Translations under genes and position numbers: made by a program
Part shown: piece by piece, positions 57,165 through 64,000 of the stretch
Layout of the letters: every line of letters starts with the position of its first letter
Position numbering within the stretch: the stretch's first letter is position 1
NCBI GenBank assembly: GCA_021831685.1
Contig: JAKBMG010000072.1
Span: 1-64,000 of the forward strand
Source of the DNA: Bacteroidota bacterium
Lineage (GTDB): Bacteria > Bacteroidota > Ignavibacteria > Ignavibacteriales > Ignavibacteriaceae
Direction: 5' to 3'
DNA length: 64,000 nucleotides
Notes under the pieces: model-generated
What the model saw: the letters and a program-made list of their open reading frames with translations, nothing else
The model's database searches: none
What the model was told of the DNA's origin: nothing

Positions 57165-58691
57165 TTAAACTATATTCCACTGCCTCCCCTCACTTTCTAT
57201 TAACTTTCTTGCTTCCTCCGGTCCCCAGGAACCTGGTGTATAATTAGGCAATTTTAACCACGGTTTAGTTTCCCATTTCTTAATCACCGGATCGATAATA
57301 TTCCATGCTTTATAAATCCAATCTGCATGAAGAAAAAGAGTTTGGTCTCCTTTCATTGCGTCAAACAAAAGCCACTGGTAAGAGCTCGGTAGTTCGGAAA
57401 TTCCGAAAGTCGTATTGTACTGAAATTTTAAATTCACCGGTTGCAGACGCAACTCGGCGCCGGGCTGCTTTGCCATAAAGGTGTAAATTATTCCTTCATT
57501 AGGTTGAAGCTGAAAGCGCAAAAAATTTGTATCCGATCCATAATTTGTAACATTTGGGAACATCAAATGAGGCGTTGACTTAAATTGAATAGTTACTTCA
57601 GTTTGTTTTTCCTTTAATCGCTTTCCTGTTCGAAGATAAAATGGAACGTCAGCCCATCGCCAATTATCAACCTTAATACGCAGAGCAGCGAAAGTAGGTG
57701 TAGAAGATTCCTTGTCAACATTTTGTTCCAGCCGGTAAGACAACACTTTTTCTCCATTAATTTCGCCTTCATCATATTGACCAAGCACAACATGTTTCAT
57801 TACATCGATCTTACAAATTGAATTTAAAACCTTTACCGTTTCTGCTCTAAGAAATGCCGCTTCAAATTTTACCGGGGGTTCTAATGCTGTTATACATAAA
57901 AGTTGAAGAAGATGATTCTGAACCATATCCCGCAAGATTCCGGTTTTTTCATAAAAGTTCGCTCGTGTTCCGATTCCGAAATCTTCTGCAACCGTGATTT
58001 GCACATTGTCTATATAATTACGGTTCCAGATAGGTTCAAAACCGGGATTAGCAAACCTAAACACAAGCATATTCTGAACTGTTTCTTTTCCAAGATAGTG
58101 GTCTACCCTAAAAATTTGTTCCTCGTTAAAAACTTTATGAATATCTTTGTCGAGTTCTCTTGCTGAAATTTCATCTCTTCCGAAAGGTTTTTCAATTATT
58201 ACACGACGCCAACCAGTTTCGCTTTTTGTCAGCGAAGCGGCAGCAAGAGTTTTAATAATCGTTCCGTAATCGGATGGCGGAGTTGCAAGGTGAAATAAAA
58301 CGTTATCGGGTATGCTAAATTCGCCTTGAACTTTTTTTATTTTCTCAAATAAATCTTTATAGGAAGCCGAAGGATCGTCGTTAAAATTTCCCTTTACATA
58401 AAATATATTTTTGGAAAATCTTTCCCATTCTTCATCCCCGCATTCGTTCACAATTTTCATTGTGGCACTCATTTCCTCGCGGAAGGTATCGTCGTTCCAG
58501 TCACGCCGTGCAAAACCGATAATTGCGAAAGGTACCGGCAAAAGATTTTTACAATTCAAAGCATAAAGCGATGGAATAAGTTCGCGATGCGTTAAATCTC
58601 CCGACACTCCAAAAATAACGACAATACATGGATCGGGAAGTTGAGGTTTAGACATTCCTGATTGCTTAGTTTCGACATATCCATCTTCCAT
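57165..58691 (-). CDS. zwf: Glucose-6-phosphate 1-dehydrogenase
   Basis: A 508-residue enzyme oxidising glucose-6-phosphate in the pentose-phosphate route. The NADP site FGVSGDLTHRELIPSLYAL is near residue 28 and the catalytic RVDHYLGKETVQN near 196. EKPFGRD, FRFANPGFEPIWN and the C-terminal WSWGPEEA-like end (SWGPEEAR) are typical. It begins 14 bases after tal-pgi. The Lys/Arg usual after GDLT is changed to His here, which may bear on cofactor preference. Confidence 0.95.
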   Translation of the reverse strand: MEDGYVETKQSGMSKPQLPDPCIVVIFGVSGDLTHRELIPSLYALNCKNLLPVPFAIIGFARRDWNDDTFREEMSATMKIVNECGDEEWERFSKNIFYVKGNFNDDPSASYKDLFEKIKKVQGEFSIPDNVLFHLATPPSDYGTIIKTLAAASLTKSETGWRRVIIEKPFGRDEISARELDKDIHKVFNEEQIFRVDHYLGKETVQNMLVFRFANPGFEPIWNRNYIDNVQITVAEDFGIGTRANFYEKTGILRDMVQNHLLQLLCITALEPPVKFEAAFLRAETVKVLNSICKIDVMKHVVLGQYDEGEINGEKVLSYRLEQNVDKESSTPTFAALRIKVDNWRWADVPFYLRTGKRLKEKQTEVTIQFKSTPHLMFPNVTNYGSDTNFLRFQLQPNEGIIYTFMAKQPGAELRLQPVNLKFQYNTTFGISELPSSYQWLLFDAMKGDQTLFLHADWIYKAWNIIDPVIKKWETKPWLKLPNYTPGSWGPEEARKLIESEGRQWNIV

Positions 58692-58705
58692 AATAAATCT
58701 CTTTT

Positions 58706-61552
58706 CTAAACTTTTATTTTTTCTGATAAAAGTTTGAGGCCCTTTTCAACATCATTTCCAAGATGAATTCTTACGACCCTGCAATTATGATTATTTAGCG
58801 ACCGGTAATCACCTAAAGCCTGCGCTCTTTGAAGGGTTGCAAAACCAAATTGCTCATCCGGAATGGACAGATCAATCTTTGAGTCAGCAGTAAAAATTAG
58901 GAACAAACCTTTGTTTGGTCCGCCTTTATGTAACTGCCCCGTCGAGTGCAAATAGCGGGGTCCATAGCCAAGTGTTGTAGCTAAGGATTTTGCATTTCTC
59001 AATTTCATTCTTAATGCCTGAAGGGATTTGTCTCTTAATGGTGTCTTCAAGAAATAGGCAAGCATTGCTATGTAATCATGAGGTTGCGCGAGCCGGAAAT
59101 AATAGTTTAAGAAATCTCCGGCAGATTTTCTATGCCCCTGGAAAAGCCATTTGCTATTTTCATCACAATAAATTTTTAATTCGCCTTCTTGAACTATAGG
59201 ACTTTCATTCTCAAAAGCACCGTTCTTTTTCCATTCGGAAAGAAGATTTCCCGTGTTCTTTTTACTTTCAGCAACATTTGGCTGGTCGAATGGATTTATA
59301 TCTATAATCTTTCCGGCAGTTGCAGTAGCCAATTCCCATCTAAAAAATTCTGCACCGAGGGATGAAATATTACTTATATCGATTCTTACAACATAATGAT
59401 TAGCATTTTCTAATGCAGCAAGTTTCTTTTCAACTGAACCTTCGTGATCTTTAGAAGTATAAATATAAACAAACAAACGGTCGTTGCCGTAAACGGCTGG
59501 ACTCCCAAGTTCTTCACTTTCAACCGGAATAATTCCTATGCCTTCTTTACCCGTGCTTTCAGCGATTAACTGCTCAACCCAATAACCGAATGAGTATATT
59601 GATTTCGCAAGGACAAAAGTTATTTTATCTTTTCCGTGTTTTTGACATACACCCATAAAAGCGCCTAGTGCCACAGCCGGGTTAGAATCGGAAGGGATAT
59701 AAGATCCACAGCTTAACTGAAGCTGATGAGCGCTATTCAAAATTGTTTTGATATCAATTCCGATCAATGCCATAGGAACTATACCAAAAAATGAGAGAGC
59801 CGAGTATCTTCCGCCAAATTCTTCAGGATTTTCAAATACATGTCTGAACTTTTTCTCCTCTGCTTCTTTTACTAAGATAGTTCCCCGGTCAGTTATTGTT
59901 ATAAAATGATCTCCCGGATTCCCTTGGGTAGATAACTTAATTTTTTCATAAAAATATTTATAAAAGCTGTCTGTCTCCATTGTTGTACCCGACTTGCTCG
60001 AAACAACAAACAATGTTTTAGCGAGATCTATTTTATCTTCACTATCTTTTATCGCGGCTGGGTCAGTATTGTCAAGAACAAATAAAGTGGGATAACCGGG
60101 TTTTGAACCAAAAGTTTCTCTTGCTACATCCGGGCACAAGCTGCTGCCGCCCATTCCGAGTAGTACAACAAATTTATACTTTTCCTTTTTTATTTCTTTC
60201 GCCAACTCAATTATTTCGTCAGCCTTTGACAAGAAATATTCCATGCTATCTAACCAACCCATCCGAATTTTTATTTCTTCAACTTGTTCCGGCTCAAATT
60301 TCCACAAATGGGCATCGCGGGCATAAACGCGTCTTGCATATTGTTTCTCATCCAACGATTTAAGAATCAAATTAGTTTCAGTCTTCAAGTCTGCAAAATT
60401 AATTTTCTGTACACCGATGGTTTCACCAAGAATCCTTTTCCGTTTTTCGTTAAGGTCTTTCATTAGTTTATCGTATGCTTCATTAAACTTTTGAATTCCT
60501 TCATTCGTCAATTGTTTTGTTACAAAATCAATATCTACACCAAGCTTTTTTAGATCGCTAAAAACTGTTTTGGCTTCATCAACATTCTTATCAATTGAGT
60601 CTTCCACTATTACTCCGTGGTCGGCAAAAGCTGTAATCGTTTCATCCGGCAGAGTATTTACAGTATCACGCCCGATTAACGGTTCGACATATTTTACATC
60701 TCTGTATATTGGATCTTTAGTGCTCGTGCTAGCCCAAAGGGGTCTTTGTACATGTGCGCCTTTTGCAATTAAGGTATTCCATCTCTCACCGTTAAAAATA
60801 TTTTTGAAACTTTGATAAGCTAACTTTGCACTGGCAATTGCAGACTTTCCCAATAAGTCTTCGGGTCGGGGCAAGTTATTTTGATCCCTTTCCGGAATCA
60901 TTAATTGTGCAAGTAACTGATCCGCCAAAACATCAATGCGGCTTAAAAAGAAACTTGCTACGGAAGCTGTTTTATCAATTGGTTTACCTTCTGCAACCCT
61001 ACGCTCTAGCGCTTTAATATATGCAATTGCTACAGCCTCATAACTCTGAATTGAGAACAGCAATGTGACGTTGATATTTATTCCTTCATAAAGCATTTGC
61101 TCAATTGCAGAAACACCGGCTTCAGTACCGGGTATCTTTATTAAACAATTTGGTCTATTAACTTTTTCATTCAAGCGTCTTGCTTCAATCATTGTTCCTT
61201 CAGTGTCATTTGCAAGATAGGGTGATACTTCGATACTGACGAAACCATCCACCCCGTTTGATGAATCGAAAACCGGGCGCAAAATATCGCATGCATCCTG
61301 AACATCTTTAACTGTTAGTTCTTCATACATTTCAGGAACTGATTTTTTTAGGCTTACAAGTTTTGAAATCTGCGAATCATAATCGCTGCTACTGGAAATT
61401 GCTTTATTGAAGATACTGGGATTTGAAGTTATTCCGCGCAGTCCTTCTTTAACTACTCTCCTTTTCAATTCTCCGCCTTTAATCTTTCCGCGCGTTAAAT
61501 TATCGAGCCAATAACTTTGACCACAATTAATTAGATTTAATAAACTGTTCAT
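58706..61552 (-). CDS. Bifunctional transaldolase/glucose-6-phosphate isomerase
   Basis: A 948-residue fusion. Residues 1-365 are transaldolase, with GITSNPSIFNKAI, the Schiff-base Lys in CLIKIPGTEAG, and VASFFLSRID. Residues 400-948 are phosphoglucose isomerase, with LLGMGGSSLCPDVARETFG, SSKSGTTMET and GRYSALSFFGIVP. The fusion joins two steps linked by fructose-6-phosphate. AAGGAG lies before the ATG. It is first in the operon with zwf, which provides the oxidative entry. Confidence 0.95.
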   Translation of the reverse strand: MNSLLNLINCGQSYWLDNLTRGKIKGGELKRRVVKEGLRGITSNPSIFNKAISSSSDYDSQISKLVSLKKSVPEMYEELTVKDVQDACDILRPVFDSSNGVDGFVSIEVSPYLANDTEGTMIEARRLNEKVNRPNCLIKIPGTEAGVSAIEQMLYEGININVTLLFSIQSYEAVAIAYIKALERRVAEGKPIDKTASVASFFLSRIDVLADQLLAQLMIPERDQNNLPRPEDLLGKSAIASAKLAYQSFKNIFNGERWNTLIAKGAHVQRPLWASTSTKDPIYRDVKYVEPLIGRDTVNTLPDETITAFADHGVIVEDSIDKNVDEAKTVFSDLKKLGVDIDFVTKQLTNEGIQKFNEAYDKLMKDLNEKRKRILGETIGVQKINFADLKTETNLILKSLDEKQYARRVYARDAHLWKFEPEQVEEIKIRMGWLDSMEYFLSKADEIIELAKEIKKEKYKFVVLLGMGGSSLCPDVARETFGSKPGYPTLFVLDNTDPAAIKDSEDKIDLAKTLFVVSSKSGTTMETDSFYKYFYEKIKLSTQGNPGDHFITITDRGTILVKEAEEKKFRHVFENPEEFGGRYSALSFFGIVPMALIGIDIKTILNSAHQLQLSCGSYIPSDSNPAVALGAFMGVCQKHGKDKITFVLAKSIYSFGYWVEQLIAESTGKEGIGIIPVESEELGSPAVYGNDRLFVYIYTSKDHEGSVEKKLAALENANHYVVRIDISNISSLGAEFFRWELATATAGKIIDINPFDQPNVAESKKNTGNLLSEWKKNGAFENESPIVQEGELKIYCDENSKWLFQGHRKSAGDFLNYYFRLAQPHDYIAMLAYFLKTPLRDKSLQALRMKLRNAKSLATTLGYGPRYLHSTGQLHKGGPNKGLFLIFTADSKIDLSIPDEQFGFATLQRAQALGDYRSLNNHNCRVVRIHLGNDVEKGLKLLSEKIKV

Positions 61553-61677
61553 AGTTTCTCCTTAGAAGTTTCATTTTATAGTTAAGATTATTTGAGTAAT
61601 AACCTTGTAAATTTAAGGAAAATTCATGAAGAAAATACCAGCAAGATGTCTTTTAGATCATATCTGTAGTATGACTA

Positions 61678-61797
61678 ATGTTAGGCAAACCTTGGAAGAA
61701 TGGAGTAGTGGAGTGATGGAATACTGGGGTGATGGAATCAAATAATTTTTCCGCTATTCCAACATTTCATTAATCCAAAGGGAAATCCTGCGTAAGT
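61678..61797 (+). repeat. Dispersed MITE-like repeat, copy 2
   Basis: Starts ATGTTAGGCAAACCTTGGAA, continues through TGGAGTAGTGG-type units and ends CCTGCGTAAG. Block order and spacing match 27741-27848. It is separated by only 15 bases from the 61813 element, with which it shares the TGCGTAAG end. Confidence 0.72.
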
Positions 61798-61812
61798 AGT
61801 TATTTAATTACC

Positions 61813-61923
61813 CACCTTACGCAAAAGGTTATTATTACATAATGAGAAACCTCCGAGGTTTTCCTAAACCTCGGAGGTTTTGCACTTTACTTACATTATA
61901 TTGGAAATTGTCTGCGTAAGGTG
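61813..61923. repeat. 111-bp element with perfect 11-bp terminal inverted repeats
   Basis: CACCTTACGCA at 61813-61823 is exactly inverted at 61913-61923. Inside, AAACCTCCGAGGTTT (61847-61861) pairs with AAACCTCGGAGGTTT (61866-61880) around TCCT, a 15-bp stem. No protein is encoded. It has the form of a MITE. The outer ends match those of the dispersed repeat copies. Confidence 0.85.
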
Positions 61924-62026
61924 AGTTATTATAATAGGCTGTTTAAACATAAGGTGCTTATTAATATTGACATCTAAATCTTTGCTTTTCCTTGAACTTA
62001 AACTTGCTTTCGGGTGTAAAATAAAA

Positions 62027-62058
62027 GTTCCGTGTGGCTTACCGTCACCACACGGAAC
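62027..62058 (-). terminator. Strong hairpin terminator for the PorV-like gene
   Basis: GTTCCGTGTGG at 62027-62037 pairs perfectly with CCACACGGAAC at 62048-62058 across a ten-base loop. On the minus strand it is followed by TTTTATTTTA. It lies 38 bases past the stop of the PorV-like gene. Confidence 0.85.
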
Positions 62059-62096
62059 AGGAGAGAGAGATATGAGGAGGAACTGGATAATCTACA

Positions 62097-63152
62097 TTAA
62101 AATCCTAAAGATACCTCAAATACATTGTTTCCATTAAGATATTTTGCAGCTCTATATGCGTAATCGAATTTTATATCCATTCCGCCTAGATTGTAATTTA
62201 TCCCAGCGCCTGCAGAAAACCCATAAATATAATTTGGGTCTTGATTTTTTGGCGATATTGAATAACCGACTCGAGCAAAGAACATTTTGTCATATCCATA
62301 CTCAAGACCGACATTATAAAGGTCTCCGGAAAAGTTATTGTTTTCAAAAACGCCGGATATTTGCAATGAATTCATATCACCAAGATCTGGTTTATATCCA
62401 AAGCCAATATCAAAAGCTGACGGTAAATCGAAAGCAGCCGCGTTAACCGAATAGAAGCTTGGAGCTCTACTAAATGGATCACTTGGTGTTGATGTAGAGC
62501 CTGTCGGTGAAGCTTGTACTAACAAGCCTGGTCCGCCATAAGTCATTTGAGGACCGATATTCTTTAGAACTAATCCAAAGCTTAATCCGCTAATGTCGCC
62601 AAGGTCTTTATATTGAACACCGGCATTTAATCCAAAACCGGTAGCACTTACCTGGGCAATAGTTTCCGAGATATAGTTTAAGGTTAATCCAATTGATATA
62701 CGATCGGTTAATGCGCGGGAATATGATACTCCGGCAGTTAAAAATTGGGGGGAAAAGGTTTGTCCCGTACCATCAGGTTGGTCATTAGTAGTTACCTGGA
62801 TAGTACCAACATTAAGAGATTTAATATCTAAGGACACAACACCAAAGCCCTCAAAATTTGCAGCCACAGCGCCATATTCAACGCCGATATTAGCAATATA
62901 ATCCATGTGGGAAAACATTGCAGTTGCAGAATTTGTCATATTTGCAACGCCAGCCGGGTTCCAGAAAAGAGCCTCGAGTCCGGTTGCCGTTGAAAGATTT
63001 GAGCCTCCTAAAGCAATTCCACTGGCTCCAACTGGAATTACTAGTTCAGTAGCACCGCCGGTACCATTTCTAGTACCTCCCCCGGCATATACACTATCAA
63101 CCCCTATCAGGAAGATAGCGACAATAACTATTATTCTTATAAATATTTTCAT
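62097..63152 (-). CDS. PorV/PorQ-family outer-membrane protein
   Basis: A 351-residue protein with a signal peptide and a 14-strand-type barrel of the UPF0164/PorV family, linked to type IX secretion. The family start GGATELVIPVGASGIALGGS, then ALFWNPAGVANM, and repeated Gly-aromatic strands are visible to the C-terminal Phe. The start at 63152 follows AGGAG by five bases. It lies directly downstream of a T9SS-cargo gene, as PorV-like genes often do in this group. Confidence 0.85.
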   Translation of the reverse strand: MKIFIRIIVIVAIFLIGVDSVYAGGGTRNGTGGATELVIPVGASGIALGGSNLSTATGLEALFWNPAGVANMTNSATAMFSHMDYIANIGVEYGAVAANFEGFGVVSLDIKSLNVGTIQVTTNDQPDGTGQTFSPQFLTAGVSYSRALTDRISIGLTLNYISETIAQVSATGFGLNAGVQYKDLGDISGLSFGLVLKNIGPQMTYGGPGLLVQASPTGSTSTPSDPFSRAPSFYSVNAAAFDLPSAFDIGFGYKPDLGDMNSLQISGVFENNNFSGDLYNVGLEYGYDKMFFARVGYSISPKNQDPNYIYGFSAGAGINYNLGGMDIKFDYAYRAAKYLNGNNVFEVSLGF

Positions 63153-63178
63153 TTTTACTCCTTGAGTTTTTAGCTTCA

Positions 63179-64000
63179 TTAAAAATGATCAGGATATTGT
63201 TGTTCTTGAATAATTGCCAGCTTAAGTATTTTCGTAGTGCCAATGCCTGGCATATCAATATATGCTATGTACAAGCCGCTTGCTACTGGTAAGCCGGAAT
63301 CATTCGTCAAATCCCATTGTTGAAATTGAGTACCGTTTGTATGATTTATCGTTTTCACCATTATTCCGGCAAGGTTGAAGATTTTGATATTTGCCGTACC
63401 CGGTAAATGATTAAACGTTACAAACCGGACGTATTTCGTTGTCTCTTGGGAGTTTACTCCATAATAGGGGTTTGGAAATACATTTATTTTACTTACATCA
63501 TTTTTAGCCAAATTAGCTGAGTACTGTGATTTTGGAATAGAAAATGTAAATGTATCTTTTCCAATTTGGAGAGGATTATTATAAATGATTTTTATATCAT
63601 CGCCGGTAGTAAATATAGACTTAGCAAAAAACCAGTTCCATGTTGCGCTATCTGCAACAATTGCACTGGTAGGTTTTATTACTGTAGGACTATATTTTGT
63701 ATTTACTACCCAGGTATATACTCTATCATGCTCATTCCATACTTCAAATCCATTCTTTGTAGGATCATTTGTTTTGCCTGCATTTCTATCATAAACAAGC
63801 AAGTTTACTTGTTCATTTTTATCCATATTCCATACTTCGAAAGGAATCCTTATAGTAAATGGTGCTTTAACACCCGGAGTCGGATTTAAAGGATGATTTG
63901 CTATTGAATAATTACTTGCACCAAACAGCGTTGCAATGGATCCACCTGATTTGGTTATTACTACAGTAAGACCATTTATCGTAGTATCACCTAATACACC
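63179..64000 (-). CDS. T9SS-sorted secreted protein (C-terminal part)
   Basis: The 3' 273 codons of a gene that starts beyond the window. The frame is open to base 64000. The last 80 residues form a type A sorting domain: VFPNPYYGVN, VRFVTFNHLP, ANIKIFNLAGIMVKTI, WDLTNDSGLPVASGLYIAYI and a final short strand. The domain directs export through the type IX system. The upstream part is beta-rich and not assignable. It ends 26 bases before the start of the PorV-like gene. Confidence 0.85.
   Translation of the reverse strand, partial: GVLGDTTINGLTVVITKSGGSIATLFGASNYSIANHPLNPTPGVKAPFTIRIPFEVWNMDKNEQVNLLVYDRNAGKTNDPTKNGFEVWNEHDRVYTWVVNTKYSPTVIKPTSAIVADSATWNWFFAKSIFTTGDDIKIIYNNPLQIGKDTFTFSIPKSQYSANLAKNDVSKINVFPNPYYGVNSQETTKYVRFVTFNHLPGTANIKIFNLAGIMVKTINHTNGTQFQQWDLTNDSGLPVASGLYIAYIDMPGIGTTKILKLAIIQEQQYPDHF

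Larger units (their letters stand above)
61553..62096. other. Non-coding gap with repeats and a terminator
   Basis: This 544-base gap holds repeat copy 2 (61678-61797), a 111-bp palindromic element (61813-61923) and a strong hairpin (62027-62058) ending the PorV-like gene. The tal-pgi promoter must lie near 61560-61640. No gene is recognised. Confidence 0.65.

Noticed and set aside
1-64000. tRNA, rRNA and CRISPR arrays
   Set aside because: No cloverleaf, rRNA-conserved segment or regularly spaced direct repeat of CRISPR size was found on inspection of the intergenic gaps.

Overview
The window is AT-rich bacterial chromosome with very dense coding. The gene content suggests a Bacteroidota/Chlorobi-group bacterium, most likely a member of the Ignavibacteria; this is inferred, since no rRNA marker is present. 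The signs are a PorV-like outer-membrane protein directly downstream of a protein with a type IX secretion (T9SS) C-terminal sorting domain, a carboxypeptidase-regulatory/DUF5686 barrel protein, golvesin-type and DUF4234 proteins, a fused transaldolase/glucose-6-phosphate isomerase, and many short-signal lipoproteins. I see no rRNA, tRNA, CRISPR array, prophage or transposase gene.

Layout. 2-178 is the 3' end of a YgjP-like metallopeptidase. 196-11979 is one long minus-strand run, mostly with overlapping or closely spaced genes: yggS, divIVA, purine nucleoside phosphorylase, a membrane/coiled-coil protein, ileS, a DksA-type zinc-finger protein, two tandem lspA genes, rluD, a glycosyltransferase and an FAD-linked oxidase. 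The core order yggS-divIVA-ileS-dksA-lspA-rluD is the one familiar from Bacillus-type cell-division clusters. 12207-14655 (plus strand) holds phosphate acetyltransferase and an APC permease. 14739-21604 is an accessory island of two paralogous families: 'A', secreted TIM-barrel-like proteins, one full-length and two truncated, and 'B', glycine-zipper lipoproteins, three copies. A DUF5686 outer-membrane protein sits among them. 21869-29638 holds a polytopic membrane protein, then carbohydrate genes: malQ, a dienelactone hydrolase-like protein, transketolase and a secreted GH13 amylase.

29703-39047 is mixed housekeeping: a large coiled-coil protein, a PAP2-like membrane protein, methylmalonyl-CoA epimerase, aldo/keto reductase, a LOG-like protein, glycosyltransferases, an RluE-like pseudouridine synthase, a secreted acetolactate decarboxylase and MscL. 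39459-44189 is a cell-surface cluster of two lipoproteins, an outer-membrane barrel fused to a transglutaminase-like domain, and a FecR-like protein. 44199-56890 holds YceI, LhgO, PEP carboxylase, a golvesin/amidase lipoprotein, an amidase, a DUF4234 protein, a rhomboid protease and a beta-CASP hydrolase. 57165-61552 is a tal-pgi/zwf pentose-phosphate operon, and 62097-64000 the PorV/T9SS pair.

Working together, malQ, amylase, transketolase, tal-pgi, zwf, PEP carboxylase and Pta outline glucan breakdown, the pentose-phosphate route and anaplerosis. The most notable points are the IleS with a swapped signature motif (GIHH for HIGH), the duplicated lspA, the A/B surface-protein island, the barrel-transglutaminase operon, and a family of small non-coding elements with CACCTTACGCA-type ends in three intergenic gaps.
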